From Bacillus sp. es.034 (GTDB lineage: Bacteria > Bacillota > Bacilli > Bacillales > Bacillaceae_B), in contig NZ_PDIY01000001.1 of NCBI RefSeq assembly GCF_002563655.1, positions 2,144,001 through 2,208,000 on the forward strand: 64,000 bases of DNA, in the 5' to 3' direction. The translations under genes were made by a program, and so were the position numbers. Below the pieces are notes generated by a model. It was not told where the DNA came from, made no database searches, and saw nothing but the letters and a program-made list of their open reading frames with translations. Every line of letters begins with the position of its first letter. Position 1 is the first letter of the stretch. Shown here in pieces: positions 24,886 through 34,931 of this stretch.

Positions 24886-24899
24886 TTAAAACGCTTCCA
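24886..24899. promoter_or_regulatory. CcpA cre site upstream of pfkA-pyk
   Basis: TTAAAACGCTTCCA matches the cre consensus TGWAARCGYTWNCW at 13 of 14 positions. It ends 45 bases before the -35 of the best pfkA promoter, the upstream side position typical for CcpA activation. Activation of pfk-pyk by CcpA is known in Lactococcus; here it is inference. The remaining 332-base interval holds the accA terminator and the promoter. Confidence 0.5.
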
Positions 24900-24943
24900 T
24901 TTAATAGATTATTTCGTCTTTTGCTTTTCACCCTAGTAACTTG

Positions 24944-24972
24944 TTGAGAACCTTGAACCTTCGTGTTATTTT
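24944..24972 (+). promoter_or_regulatory. Candidate sigma-A promoter of pfkA-pyk
   Basis: TTGAGA and TATTTT are separated by 17 bases. It leaves a leader of about 135 bases before the start codon. Confidence 0.45.
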
Positions 24973-25085
24973 AGAAATAATCCAAAGTCTATTGGTCCAT
25001 AATAATGTAATGAATGAAAACTGGAATTTTCCTTTTCTTCGATTTATGTGAAACGAGTAACATGTAGTCCCATTCATTTACATAA

Positions 25086-26075
<990 letters not shown>

Positions 26076-26105
26076 ATTGTTGTAAGATTTCAGGAGGTAA
26101 AGAAA

Positions 26106-27866
26106 ATGAGAAAAACGAAAATAGTATGTACGATCGGTCCTGCCAGTGAAAGTGTAGAGAAGTTATCACAACTGATCGAAGCTGGAATGAACGTTTCCCG
26201 CTTGAACTTTTCACATGGTGACCACGATGAGCACGGACAGCGTATCATCAATATCCGCGAAGCAGCTGAAAAAGCAGGTAAGACAGTCGGGATCCTGCTT
26301 GATACAAAAGGTCCGGAAATCCGCACAAACAATATGCAGGACGGAGCTATCGAATTAACACAAGGGTCCAATATCATCGTTTCCATGAAAGAAGTAATGG
26401 GAACAACTGAGAAATTCTCCGTTACATACGAAGGATTGATCGATGATGTTCATGTTGGTTCTAAAATCCTTCTTGATGATGGATTGATCGGGTTGGAAGT
26501 AACGGAAATCGACAAAGCCAACGGTGAAATCCATACACATGTTGCCAACAGCGGAACACTAAAGAATAAAAAAGGTGTAAACGTACCGGGCGTATCTGTG
26601 AACCTTCCAGGAATCACTGATAAGGATGCCAGCGACATCGTATTCGGTATCGGACAAGGCGTTGACTTTATCGCAGCATCATTCGTTCGTCGTGCATCCG
26701 ATGTACTTGAAATCCGTCAATTACTGGAAGAGCACAATGCATCTCATATTCAAATCATTCCTAAGATCGAAAACCAAGAAGGTGTAGACAATATCGATGA
26801 AATCCTTGAAGTATCGGACGGATTGATGGTCGCTCGTGGAGACCTTGGTGTGGAAATCCCTGCTGAAGAAGTACCACTTGTGCAAAAAATGCTGATCAAG
26901 AAATGTAACTCACTAGGTAAGCCTGTCATCACAGCGACTCAAATGCTTGATAGTATGCAGCGTAACCCAAGACCGACAAGAGCCGAAGCAAGTGACGTAG
27001 CCAATGCCATCTTTGATGGTACAGATGCGATCATGCTTTCTGGTGAGACAGCTGCAGGTACTTATCCTGTAGAAGCAGTTCAAACGATGCATAACATCGC
27101 GTCAAGAGCGGAAACGGCCCTTGATTTCAACGCGATCCTGTCTTCCCGCAGCAAAGACAGCGAGCACAATATGACGGATGCCATCGGTCAATCCGTTGCC
27201 TATACAGCTCTTAATCTTGATGTGAATGCCATTGTCGCTCCGACTGAGAGTGGTCACACGGCACGCATGATCTCTAAATATCGTCCGAAAGCACCAATCG
27301 TAGCCGTGACTGGTACAGACTCTGTATCACGCCGCCTGGCACTTGTATGGGGCGTATACCCTACTGTCGGCCGCAAAGTGACGACAACCGATGAAATGCT
27401 CGATATGGCAGTAGAAGAGAGCGTCAACTCAGGTATGACGAAGCACGGAGACCGCATCGTCATCACAGCGGGTGTTCCGATTGGTGAATCTGGAACGACG
27501 AACCTGATGAAAATCCACGTAGTGGGCGATGTTGTTGCCAAAGGTCAAGGAATCGGCCGCAAATCTGCATACGGTAAAGCAATTGTTGCCACTTCAGCTG
27601 AAGAAGCCGTGACGAACATGACTGATGGTGCTGTCCTTGTCACAATCGGCACAGACAAAGAAATGATGCCTGCCCTTGAAAAATGTTCAGCACTGATCGT
27701 TGAAGAAGGCGGTCTGACAAGTCATGCAGCCGTAGTCGGAATCAGCCTTGGAATTCCTGTCGTGGTCGGAGTCGACCATGCCACTTCATTATTCAAGAAT
27801 GGCCAGGAAATCACGGTGGATGCGACTCATGGCGTGATTTATAATGGGTACGCGAGTGTATTGTAA
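26106..27866 (+). CDS. pyk: Pyruvate kinase
   Basis: A 586-residue type II pyruvate kinase with the extra C-terminal PEP-utiliser-like domain. [17 protein letters not shown] starts the barrel; [41 protein letters not shown] and [10 protein letters not shown] are the substrate and Mg sites. The extra domain (residues about 475-586) ends with [20 protein letters not shown], matching the swivelling His domain of PPDK; such a tail is usual in Bacillus. It makes ATP from PEP. AGGAGGTAAAG precedes the ATG. Confidence 0.95.
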   Translation: MRKTKIVCTIGPASESVEKLSQLIEAGMNVSRLNFSHGDHDEHGQRIINIREAAEKAGKTVGILLDTKGPEIRTNNMQDGAIELTQGSNIIVSMKEVMGTTEKFSVTYEGLIDDVHVGSKILLDDGLIGLEVTEIDKANGEIHTHVANSGTLKNKKGVNVPGVSVNLPGITDKDASDIVFGIGQGVDFIAASFVRRASDVLEIRQLLEEHNASHIQIIPKIENQEGVDNIDEILEVSDGLMVARGDLGVEIPAEEVPLVQKMLIKKCNSLGKPVITATQMLDSMQRNPRPTRAEASDVANAIFDGTDAIMLSGETAAGTYPVEAVQTMHNIASRAETALDFNAILSSRSKDSEHNMTDAIGQSVAYTALNLDVNAIVAPTESGHTARMISKYRPKAPIVAVTGTDSVSRRLALVWGVYPTVGRKVTTTDEMLDMAVEESVNSGMTKHGDRIVITAGVPIGESGTTNLMKIHVVGDVVAKGQGIGRKSAYGKAIVATSAEEAVTNMTDGAVLVTIGTDKEMMPALEKCSALIVEEGGLTSHAAVVGISLGIPVVVGVDHATSLFKNGQEITVDATHGVIYNGYASVL

Positions 27867-27880
27867 GTAGATAGTTGGGG

Positions 27881-27914
27881 AACCAGAGTCTTTTTAAGGG
27901 CTCTGGTTTTTTTA
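27881..27914 (+). terminator. Terminator of pfkA-pyk
   Basis: AACCAGAG and CTCTGGTT form an eight-base stem, followed by a T run. Confidence 0.85.
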
Positions 27915-28065
27915 TATGGTGTGGAGAGTCTGTGGAGTGGAGCCAACTATTCGAAGGCACCGCAACTACAGTAACACGTACTGAATCTCCCAACATAAAA
28001 CACAATTTCTCTAATATGCTATAATAAATACTAAGCAAGTATTAAACCAAATGGAGGAATCCATC

Positions 28066-28452
28066 ATGAGATATATGCTTTTACTATTGATTATCGTACC
28101 GGCGCTTGAAATCGGCTTATTGGTCCTTTCCGGACAGGCCATTGGTCTTGTTCCGACTGTGTTGTTGATCATTACGACAGGGATCCTCGGAGCATACCTG
28201 GCTAAGAAGCAGGGAATCGAGACGATAAGAAGAGCTCAGCGGGACATGCAGTATGGGCAGATGCCCGGGGAAGCCATCATGGATGGTTTGTGTATCCTTG
28301 TGGGCGGAATCGTCCTGCTGACACCGGGATTCATTACGGATGCCCTTGGATTTCTCTTATTACTCCCGGCCACGAGGAAAATGTTCAAGCCCTTCTTCTA
28401 TCGGTTATTTAAACGCTGGTTCAATAAAGGGAACGTCATTATATACAGATAA
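28066..28452 (+). CDS. fxsA: FxsA-family membrane protein
   Basis: A 128-residue FxsA protein: helices about 3-22 and 26-46, cytoplasmic segment KKQGIETIRRAQRDMQYGQM, and third/fourth helices containing LTPGFITDALGFLLLLPATR, the family signature. In E. coli FxsA relieves exclusion of phage T7 by F plasmids; the Bacillus role is unclear. The ATG downstream of ATGGAGGAAT is preferred over the ATG that is part of that ribosome site. A TATAAT -10 lies near 28020. Confidence 0.88.
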   Translation: MRYMLLLLIIVPALEIGLLVLSGQAIGLVPTVLLIITTGILGAYLAKKQGIETIRRAQRDMQYGQMPGEAIMDGLCILVGGIVLLTPGFITDALGFLLLLPATRKMFKPFFYRLFKRWFNKGNVIIYR

Positions 28453-28454
28453 CG

Positions 28455-28491
28455 GAAAACGCACTGCTCACAGATGGAGCAGTGCGTTTTC
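28455..28491. terminator. Bidirectional terminator between fxsA and ytvI
   Basis: GAAAACGCACTGCTC pairs perfectly with GAGCAGTGCGTTTTC, giving a 15-base stem with A and T tracts in the stem base that can serve both directions. Confidence 0.9.
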
Positions 28492-29598
28492 TTATTTAGC
28501 ACCCATGATGAATTTCCAAGTATCTTCGAATACCCCGGCTCTTTTCAAAGTGGAGAGGATCACGAGCACAACGGGACCGACGATCAGTCCTAAAAATCCG
28601 ATCAATTTAAAACCGACAAATAAAGCAATCAAGGTAGCAAGTGGATCGAGTCCGATGCTTGAAGACAGCACTTTCGGTTCCATGATCTGCCGCTGGACGA
28701 CTACGACCAGGTAGAGGACCGAAAGCCCGATCCCCAATCCTGTATTGCCTGTGATGAATTCATAGATGATCCACGGCACGAATACGGCACCTGTCCCGAG
28801 ATAAGGGAGGATATCCACGAGACCTGTCACGAGTGCGATGGTGATTGCGTAATCTACTCTCAGGATGATCAAGCCGATCAGAACGATGATCGCGGTGATT
28901 GAAATAAGAGTAAATTGAGCCCGGATGAACCCGAACAGTGCCCGTTTTAAATCGACGAACACTTTCCTTCCACTGCTCATCGCCTTACCGGGAATGATTT
29001 TCTCCGCTTTAGCAGATAATGTATACCAATCCTTACTGATGAAGAATGTGGCAAGCGCCGCGAAGATCAGGACGGACGCAGCATTTGGGATCCATGAGAT
29101 CAGCTGGGGCAGTTTGGTGAAAAAGTTTTGCAGGAAATCACCAGCCGATGTGGCGATTTTCGTACCGGCTGTCTGGACATTTTCGAGTATCGTATCCTGT
29201 TGACCGGCTTCAAGATTTTTGAATAATCCTGCGAGCTGATTGTAAAGAGGGATGACGTGCCCGACGATGATATCCTCTGCATATGTAACAAGGGTTTGAA
29301 CATGCTTGGGAAGTTCTTCTGCCAGATAATTGGCTCCCGAAACGATTTCCGCAATCAATAACGTGATGAGCCCTGCGAAGATGGCGACGATCAAGATGAG
29401 GGACACGGTGACGGCCCATATCCTCGGAAGCCATTTCTCCAGCCCGTTCACCAGGGGATTGATCAACAAGGCGATGGCCACGGCGATGATGAATGGATAA
29501 GCAAGTCTCCATATGTAATAGAGTGAAATCAATGAGAGAATGATGATCGCTAACACGATCAGAAAGCGGATCGTTCGATAAACATAATCTAAATTCAA
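28492..29598 (-). CDS. ytvI: Sporulation membrane protein YtvI (AI-2E transporter family)
   Basis: A 368-residue polytopic protein of the AI-2E/PerM family with eight predicted helices. SLYYIWRLAYPFIIAVAIAL, KALFGFIRAQFTLISITAII-like sequence and the C-terminal LGLDPLATLIALFVGFKLIG, GLIVGPVVLVIL match YtvI. In B. subtilis YtvI is a putative permease made during sporulation. Start is TTG following GGTAGGAGGG; the annotated N-terminal MNLDYVYRTIRFLIV is preserved. Convergent with fxsA, divergent from ytwI. Confidence 0.88.
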   Translation of the reverse strand: MNLDYVYRTIRFLIVLAIIILSLISLYYIWRLAYPFIIAVAIALLINPLVNGLEKWLPRIWAVTVSLILIVAIFAGLITLLIAEIVSGANYLAEELPKHVQTLVTYAEDIIVGHVIPLYNQLAGLFKNLEAGQQDTILENVQTAGTKIATSAGDFLQNFFTKLPQLISWIPNAASVLIFAALATFFISKDWYTLSAKAEKIIPGKAMSSGRKVFVDLKRALFGFIRAQFTLISITAIIVLIGLIILRVDYAITIALVTGLVDILPYLGTGAVFVPWIIYEFITGNTGLGIGLSVLYLVVVVQRQIMEPKVLSSSIGLDPLATLIALFVGFKLIGFLGLIVGPVVLVILSTLKRAGVFEDTWKFIMGAK

Positions 29599-29756
29599 GG
29601 GTTTCCCTCCTACCGGGTCTAGTACTTCTATTTTATAGGAGACAGGAAATGAAAGGAAGATATATTTGCAGTGGCAGGAGCATTTTATGAATGATATGAA
29701 AAGTTGATATGGTAGGATAATGATTGGAGTACATTAAGGAGAGGCAGGGGAATGAT

Positions 29757-30215
29757 ATGACTCAGCCATTCATGTTTTTACTGCTTTTATTGGGAATCGG
29801 GCTGATGGCGAAAAATCAATCCATCATTATAGCCGTAGCATTTCTAATTGGACTAAAGCTGCTTGGGCTTGATGAGAAAATTTTCGCGACGATTCAGTCG
29901 AAAGGCATTAACTGGGGTGTGACGATCATTACGATTGCTGTCCTTGCACCGATTGCAACAGGGGAAATCGGCTTTAAGGATCTCTTTGATTCGTTGAAGT
30001 CCCCTTATGCCTGGATTGCACTCGCCTCTGGAATGGCAGTGGCATTGATTGCGAAGAATGGGTTGATTCTACTGGAAGATGACCCCCACCTGACAACGGC
30101 CCTCGTTCTTGGCACGGTGCTAGCCGTCGCTCTCTTTAAAGGGGTTGCCGTCGGGCCTTTGATCGGCGCCGGGATCGCCTATCTTGCTATGAAATTGTAT
30201 GAATTATTTCTGTGA
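29757..30215 (+). CDS. ytwI: DUF441 membrane protein YtwI
   Basis: A 152-residue protein with four or five membrane helices; the DUF441 family motif GLDEKIFATIQSKGINWGVT and ITIAVLAPIATGEIGFKDL are clear. Function unknown. The ATG is chosen after AGGGGAATGAT; an in-frame TTG 11 codons upstream would precede the ribosome site. Order ytvI-ytwI-citZ is that of B. subtilis. Confidence 0.85.
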   Translation: MTQPFMFLLLLLGIGLMAKNQSIIIAVAFLIGLKLLGLDEKIFATIQSKGINWGVTIITIAVLAPIATGEIGFKDLFDSLKSPYAWIALASGMAVALIAKNGLILLEDDPHLTTALVLGTVLAVALFKGVAVGPLIGAGIAYLAMKLYELFL

Positions 30216-30293
30216 ATATGCGTGGGCGATTCCCCGGTTCGATCCTCTTTTTATCGCTGGTTTATTTTTCTAGAAAAATAATTTTTATAGAAA

Positions 30294-30307
30294 TTGATGC
30301 GTTTTCA
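30294..30307. promoter_or_regulatory. CcpA cre-like site overlapping the citZ promoter
   Basis: The complement reads TGAAAACGCATCAA, 12 of 14 to cre (TGWAARCGYTWNCW). It abuts the -35 box, so bound CcpA would block RNA polymerase. Confidence 0.4.
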
Positions 30308-30336
30308 TTCACAAAAGTCAGATAATTGTTTATAAT
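30308..30336 (+). promoter_or_regulatory. Sigma-A promoter of citZ
   Basis: TTCACA (5 of 6) and a perfect TATAAT are separated by 17 bases. Transcription should start near 30343, giving a leader of about 190 bases. Confidence 0.75.
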
Positions 30337-30342
30337 AGGAAA

Positions 30343-30356
30343 TGTAAGCGCATCCC
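30343..30356. promoter_or_regulatory. CcpA cre-like site at the citZ transcription start
   Basis: TGTAAGCGCATCCC matches cre at 12 of 14. It sits at about +1, a repressing position. B. subtilis citZ is repressed by CcpA and CcpC; CcpC boxes (ATAA...TTAT) are partly visible at 30322-30334 but not convincing. Confidence 0.4.
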
Positions 30357-30408
30357 AAGCTCTCATGATAGAATAGGAAGAGCCGGGAATCATTTTTTGT
30401 ATAGGAAT

Positions 30409-30432
30409 TGAGCAATCGCTCAGCGTTTTTTT
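30409..30432 (+). promoter_or_regulatory. Terminator-like hairpin in the citZ leader
   Basis: TGAGC and GCTCA form a short hairpin around AATC, followed after GCG by TTTTTTT. The stem is weak; it may cause partial attenuation or be fortuitous. The 316-base gap between ytwI and citZ otherwise holds only the promoter and leader. Confidence 0.35.
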
Positions 30433-30532
30433 ACGTTCTTTTTAAACAAGCCTACTAGACTTAATAGATCGTTCTGTAGGGTTTTATACTCATATGAAAA
30501 TGGGTAAAGATTAACAAAAGGAGAGGTTTATT

Positions 30533-31651
30533 ATGACAGCAACTCGCGGATTAGAAGGCGTTGTAGCAACGACATCGTCCATCAGCTCCATCATTGACGA
30601 TACTCTTACATATGTTGGCTACAACATTGATGATTTAGCAAATAATGCAAGCTTCGAAGAGGTTATCTACTTATTATGGCATCTGAAACTGCCTAATGCA
30701 GCAGAACTTAAGGAATTTACAGAGCTGTTAGCAGCTAACGCTGAATTGCCTAAGGAAGTCATTGAGCATTTCAAGATGTACAACATCAAGGAAGTCCACC
30801 CGATGGCAGCTTTACGTTCAGCTGTATCCCTGCTTGGACTGTATGATGATAAAGCAGACGTAATGGAAGAGAAGGAAAACTACTTGAAAGCTGTTCGCCT
30901 TCAAGCGAAGATCCCGACGATTGTCACGAGCTTTGCCCGTATCCGCAACGGTCAGGAACCGATTGCACCACGTCAGGACTTAGGTTTTGCAGCTAACTTC
31001 TTATATATGCTGACAGGAAAAGATCCTGAGCCTGTTGAAGTTGAAGCATTCAATAAAGCCCTTGTCCTTCATGCGGACCATGAGTTAAACGCTTCCACAT
31101 TCACAGCACGTGTTTGTGTCGCGACTCTATCTGACGTCTATTCAGGTGTTACCGCTGCGATCGGTGCCTTAAAAGGACCTCTTCACGGTGGGGCAAATGA
31201 GCAGGTTATGAAGATGCTTACTGAAATCGGTTCTGTCGATAAAGCAGAAGAGTACATCCTCGACAAACTGGAGAAGAAAGAAAAAATCATGGGCTTCGGT
31301 CACCGCGTTTACCGTCAGGGAGATCCACGTGCCAAGCATCTGAAAGAAATGTCCAAGAAATTAACTGAATTGACAGGACAAAGTAAATACTACGAAATGT
31401 CCGTTAAGGTTGAAGATGTATTCACATCCAATAAAGGCTTACCGCCAAATGTTGATTTCTACTCAGCATCTGTTTACCACAGCTTAGGTATCGATCATGA
31501 CTTATTCACACCGATCTTTGCTGTAAGCCGTGTATCCGGCTGGTTGGCACACATCCTTGAACAATATTCAAATAATCGCCTGATCCGCCCTCGTGCTGAT
31601 TATGTAGGGCCTGGCAAGCAACAATATGTGCCGGTTGAACAAAGAGGTTAA
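30533..31651 (+). CDS. citZ: Citrate synthase
   Basis: A 372-residue type II citrate synthase of the short Gram-positive form. LHGGANEQVMKML contains the first catalytic His, GFGHRVYR the second, and NVDFYSASVYHSLGI the catalytic Asp. It condenses acetyl-CoA and oxaloacetate. A perfect-looking sigma-A promoter and two cre-like sites lie upstream. AAAAGGAGAGG precedes the ATG. First gene of citZ-icd-mdh. Confidence 0.96.
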   Translation: MTATRGLEGVVATTSSISSIIDDTLTYVGYNIDDLANNASFEEVIYLLWHLKLPNAAELKEFTELLAANAELPKEVIEHFKMYNIKEVHPMAALRSAVSLLGLYDDKADVMEEKENYLKAVRLQAKIPTIVTSFARIRNGQEPIAPRQDLGFAANFLYMLTGKDPEPVEVEAFNKALVLHADHELNASTFTARVCVATLSDVYSGVTAAIGALKGPLHGGANEQVMKMLTEIGSVDKAEEYILDKLEKKEKIMGFGHRVYRQGDPRAKHLKEMSKKLTELTGQSKYYEMSVKVEDVFTSNKGLPPNVDFYSASVYHSLGIDHDLFTPIFAVSRVSGWLAHILEQYSNNRLIRPRADYVGPGKQQYVPVEQRG

Positions 31652-31692
31652 TCATCAATATTTACAAATAGTAAAAATATTGGTGTAATAAT

Positions 31693-31741
31693 AAGAGAAG
31701 GGGAATGACTCAGCATGGGTAACTTACGGGTCATCCTCTTT
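31693..31741 (+). promoter_or_regulatory. Hairpin between citZ and icd
   Basis: GGAATGAC and GTCATCC, extended by AAGAG and CTCTT, form an imperfect hairpin without a T run. It could be an mRNA processing or stability element, as is known between these genes in B. subtilis, where citZ and icd are partly transcribed separately. Confidence 0.4.
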
Positions 31742-31767
31742 GATAATGATTAAATGGAGGTTACATA

Positions 31768-33042
31768 ATGACACAAGGTGAAAAAATTACAAACCAGAAT
31801 GGCCAACTTAATGTGCCTAACAATCCAATCGTCCCATTCATTGAAGGTGACGGAACGGGTCCAGATATTTGGGCAGCAGCCAAGCGCGTCCTGGATGCTT
31901 CTGTAGAGAAAGCATACAAAGGCGAACGCAAGATTTCATGGAAAGAAGTATATGCTGGGGAAAAAGCATTCAACAAAACGGGTGAATGGCTTCCAAACGA
32001 TACACTAGAAGCAATCCGTGAGTATTTCATCGCGATCAAAGGTCCACTTACGACTCCTGTCGGCGGCGGAATCCGTTCATTGAACGTTGCGCTTCGCCAG
32101 GAATTGGATCTATTCACATGCCTGCGTCCAGTACGCTACTTCGAAGGTGTTCCTTCACCTGTTAAGCGTCCTGAAGATACTGACATGGTGATCTTCCGTG
32201 AAAACACTGAAGATATCTATGCAGGTATCGAGTACGCTAAAGGTTCTGATGAAGTGAAGAAATTAATCAGCTTCTTACAGGACGAAATGGGCGTGAACAA
32301 AATCCGTTTCCCAGAAACATCAGGTATCGGAATCAAGCCTGTTTCTGAAGAAGGGACAAACCGTCTTGTTCGTGCAGCAATCAACTACGCGATCACAGAA
32401 GGCCGTAAATCAGTAACATTGGTTCACAAAGGGAACATCATGAAGTTCACTGAAGGAGCTTTCAAAAACTGGGGTTACGAGATTGCTGAGAAAGAATTCG
32501 GCGATAAAGTATTCACTTGGGCTCAATATGACAAGATCAAAGAAGAAGACGGATTGGAAGCAGCGAACAAAGCTCAATCTGATGCTGAAGCAGCTGGTAA
32601 GATCATCGTGAAGGATTCAATCGCTGATATCTTCTTACAGCAAATCCTTACTCGTCCTGCTGAGTTCGATGTTGTCGCAACAATGAACTTAAACGGGGAT
32701 TACATCTCTGATGCACTAGCTGCTCAAGTAGGTGGAATCGGTATTGCTCCTGGAGCAAATATCAACTACGAATCAGGACATGCGATCTTTGAGGCAACTC
32801 ACGGAACGGCTCCTAAATATGCAGGTATGGATAAAGTGAATCCTTCATCTGTCATCCTTTCAGGTGTACTTATGCTTGAACACCTTGGTTGGACTGAAGC
32901 TGCTAACCTGATCACAAAATCAATGGAAAAAACAATCGCTTCTAAAGTCGTAACATATGACTTCGCCCGTCTGATGGATGGAGCGACAGAAGTGAAATGC
33001 TCTGAGTTCGGTTCTGCTTTAATCGATAACATGGAAGCATAA
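31768..33042 (+). CDS. icd: Isocitrate dehydrogenase (NADP+)
   Basis: A 424-residue enzyme. [14 protein letters not shown]-like start ([20 protein letters not shown]), phosphorylatable loop region [10 protein letters not shown]-like [29 protein letters not shown], and the signature [20 protein letters not shown]. The insertion [15 protein letters not shown] is typical of Bacillus Icd. It converts isocitrate to 2-oxoglutarate with NADPH. TGGAGG precedes the ATG. Confidence 0.96.
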   Translation: MTQGEKITNQNGQLNVPNNPIVPFIEGDGTGPDIWAAAKRVLDASVEKAYKGERKISWKEVYAGEKAFNKTGEWLPNDTLEAIREYFIAIKGPLTTPVGGGIRSLNVALRQELDLFTCLRPVRYFEGVPSPVKRPEDTDMVIFRENTEDIYAGIEYAKGSDEVKKLISFLQDEMGVNKIRFPETSGIGIKPVSEEGTNRLVRAAINYAITEGRKSVTLVHKGNIMKFTEGAFKNWGYEIAEKEFGDKVFTWAQYDKIKEEDGLEAANKAQSDAEAAGKIIVKDSIADIFLQQILTRPAEFDVVATMNLNGDYISDALAAQVGGIGIAPGANINYESGHAIFEATHGTAPKYAGMDKVNPSSVILSGVLMLEHLGWTEAANLITKSMEKTIASKVVTYDFARLMDGATEVKCSEFGSALIDNMEA

Positions 33043-33052
33043 TAATGTGACA

Positions 33053-33091
33053 TAAGGGTGGGGTGCTTCGTATTGGAGCACTCCTTCCTTT
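33053..33091 (+). promoter_or_regulatory. Hairpin between icd and mdh
   Basis: GGGGTGCT and AGCACTCC pair around TTCGTATTGG, with a lower stem AAGG...CCTT. No clear T run; probably an intercistronic processing or attenuation element. Confidence 0.4.
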
Positions 33092-33120
33092 ACATAATGA
33101 GACGAATAGGAGGAATCATG

Positions 33121-34059
33121 ATGGCAATTAAACGTAGAAAAGTATCTGTAATCGGTGGAGGTTTCACCGGGGCGACAACGGCATTGATGCTCGCCCAGAA
33201 AGAGCTTGGAGATGTTGTATTGGTTGATATTCCGCAAAACGAGGATCCAACGAAAGGGAAAGCACTAGATATGCTTGAGGCAAGTCCTGTACAGGGCTTT
33301 GATTCAACCATCATCGGTACGTCCAATTATGAAGATACGAAGGATTCGGATATCGTTGTCATCACTGCCGGGATTGCCCGTAAACCGGGTATGAGCCGTG
33401 ATGATCTCGTTCAGACCAATCAAAAGGTCATGAAATCAGTGACCCAGCAAATCGTGAAGCATTCACCTGACTGTTACATCATCGTTCTGACCAATCCCGT
33501 AGATGCCATGACCTATACAGTGTTCAAGGAATCCGGTTTCCCGAAAGAGCGCGTGATCGGTCAATCAGGAGTCCTTGATACAGCCCGCTTCCGCACGTTT
33601 GTCGCACAGGAATTAAACCTGTCCGTGAAGGATATTACAGGTTTCGTCCTCGGCGGCCACGGTGATGACATGGTTCCTCTTATTCGTTACTCATACGCTG
33701 GAGGCATCCCACTTGAGACATTGATCCCTAAAGATCGCCTGGACGCCATCGTAGAGCGCACCCGTAAAGGCGGAGGCGAAATTGTCGGGCTCCTCGGTAA
33801 CGGAAGTGCCTACTACGCACCGGCGGCATCACTCGTCCAAATGGTCGAAGCCATCCTGAAAGACCAGCGCCGCGTCATCCCGGCCATCGCCTACCTCGAA
33901 GGCGAATACGGATTCGAAGGCATCTACCTCGGCGTCCCGACCATCCTAGGTGGAAACGGCCTCGAGAAAATCATCGAACTCGAACTCACAGAAGACGAAA
34001 AAGCAGCACTATCCAACTCAGCTGACGCAGTTAAAAACGTCATGGCTTCATTGGCTTAA
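33121..34059 (+). CDS. mdh: Malate dehydrogenase
   Basis: A 312-residue LDH-type malate dehydrogenase. [18 protein letters not shown] is the NAD fold; [20 protein letters not shown] holds the NAD-selective Asp; [16 protein letters not shown] and [11 protein letters not shown] contain the substrate Arg loop and site; [10 protein letters not shown] holds the catalytic His. It interconverts malate and oxaloacetate. The second of two adjacent ATGs is six bases from AGGAGG. The last 60 codons switch to C-ending codons (ATC, CTC, GAC), a local bias with no effect on the product. Note ytsJ uses the same substrate pool. Confidence 0.95.
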   Translation: MAIKRRKVSVIGGGFTGATTALMLAQKELGDVVLVDIPQNEDPTKGKALDMLEASPVQGFDSTIIGTSNYEDTKDSDIVVITAGIARKPGMSRDDLVQTNQKVMKSVTQQIVKHSPDCYIIVLTNPVDAMTYTVFKESGFPKERVIGQSGVLDTARFRTFVAQELNLSVKDITGFVLGGHGDDMVPLIRYSYAGGIPLETLIPKDRLDAIVERTRKGGGEIVGLLGNGSAYYAPAASLVQMVEAILKDQRRVIPAIAYLEGEYGFEGIYLGVPTILGGNGLEKIIELELTEDEKAALSNSADAVKNVMASLA

Positions 34060-34068
34060 TTTTTTCCA

Positions 34069-34100
34069 AAACTGGCTTCCATAGTGGAGGTCAGTTTTTT
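34069..34100 (+). terminator. Terminator of citZ-icd-mdh
   Basis: AAACTGGCTTCC and GGAGGTCAGTTT form a 12-position stem with one mismatch and a 5-base loop, followed by TTTTTT. Confidence 0.85.
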
Positions 34101-34145
34101 CATAGTGAAAAGGGTGTAACTTGTATAGGAGCGATTAAAAACTCT

Positions 34146-34174
34146 TTGTATGGTAACCCTAAAAATGATAAAAT
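34146..34174 (+). promoter_or_regulatory. Candidate sigma-A promoter of the MaoC-like gene
   Basis: TTGTAT and TAAAAT are separated by 17 bases; start of transcription near 34181. Confidence 0.5.
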
Positions 34175-34216
34175 ACTAATAGACAGACAATAAAAACAAT
34201 TTTTATTATTTAAAAT

Positions 34217-34230
34217 TGTAATCGTTTACA
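34217..34230. promoter_or_regulatory. CcpA cre site over the leader of the MaoC-like gene
   Basis: TGTAATCGTTTACA is near-palindromic and matches cre (TGWAARCGYTWNCW) at 13 of 14. It lies about 40 bases after the predicted start and just before the ribosome site, a position that blocks elongation in known CcpA targets. Confidence 0.6.
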
Positions 34231-34248
34231 TACTTGGAGGTGCTTCTT

Positions 34249-34725
34249 ATGTTATTAGGGAAAAAGAGAAAACTGGGAAGAAAAATCGACGAAATGACGG
34301 TCGGTGAAAAACTGACCCTGACAGAAAAAATAGAAGACAATGAACTTCTTCTATACCTTGGGCTCACAAATGATGCCAATCCATTATATATCCAGCACGA
34401 CTATGCGTCACAGACACCATTTAAAAAACCAATCGTTCCATCCATCATGCTGACGGGGATCATTACATCGGCGGTGTCGAAGTATTTGCCGGGACCGGGC
34501 TCCCATATCGTTGAGCAAACCATTGAATTTCCGAAACCGGTCTATCATTACGCTACAGTTCAATTCCTCTTTGAAGTGACAGAAGTAAATCCACATAATC
34601 ATCTGGTTACCATTCAGGTATCGGCAACGAACGAGGAAGATGAAAAGGTGATCAACGGAACCATCAAGGTGTGTCCGCCTCATCGACTGGAAAAAATGAA
34701 TAGTAATGCATTGGAAAACTTCTAA
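34249..34725 (+). CDS. MaoC-like hot-dog dehydratase
   Basis: A 158-residue single hot-dog protein. NDANPLYIQHDYASQTPF carries the (R)-specific enoyl-CoA hydratase dyad (Asp and His in the D..NP.H motif), followed by PIVPSIMLTGIITSAVSKYL and the strand VEQTIEFPKPVYHYATV. It probably hydrates enoyl-CoA or a related thioester. TTGGAGG precedes the ATG; an in-frame TTG upstream is part of that ribosome site. It lies between mdh and phoP, a place that in B. subtilis has no such gene, and carries its own cre site and terminator. Confidence 0.85.
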   Translation: MLLGKKRKLGRKIDEMTVGEKLTLTEKIEDNELLLYLGLTNDANPLYIQHDYASQTPFKKPIVPSIMLTGIITSAVSKYLPGPGSHIVEQTIEFPKPVYHYATVQFLFEVTEVNPHNHLVTIQVSATNEEDEKVINGTIKVCPPHRLEKMNSNALENF

Positions 34726-34735
34726 TGCCGGAAGG

Positions 34736-34763
34736 GAGCTATGTGATCATAGCTCTTTTTTTT
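34736..34763 (+). terminator. Terminator of the MaoC-like gene
   Basis: GAGCTATG and CATAGCTC pair perfectly around TGAT and are followed by eight T. Confidence 0.92.
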
Positions 34764-34931
34764 AATGCAATAGGTTGAAGTGCATCCTATAAAAAAGTGG
34801 AGTGAAAAACTAAAAAGGATTAAATCTATCTAAATGATGGTAAGCACCGAGAATTATATTATAATGAAAGTACAATTACATAAACAGTTTGGATGTTGGG
34901 GTTAATTTTCTTTGGTATGGAGGCACAACAC

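Noticed and set aside
34189-34207. AT-only palindrome AATAAAAACAATTTTTATT before the MaoC-like gene
   Set aside because: Such A/T inverted repeats are expected by chance in a leader of this composition; it lies ahead of the start codon and is not a terminator for another gene.
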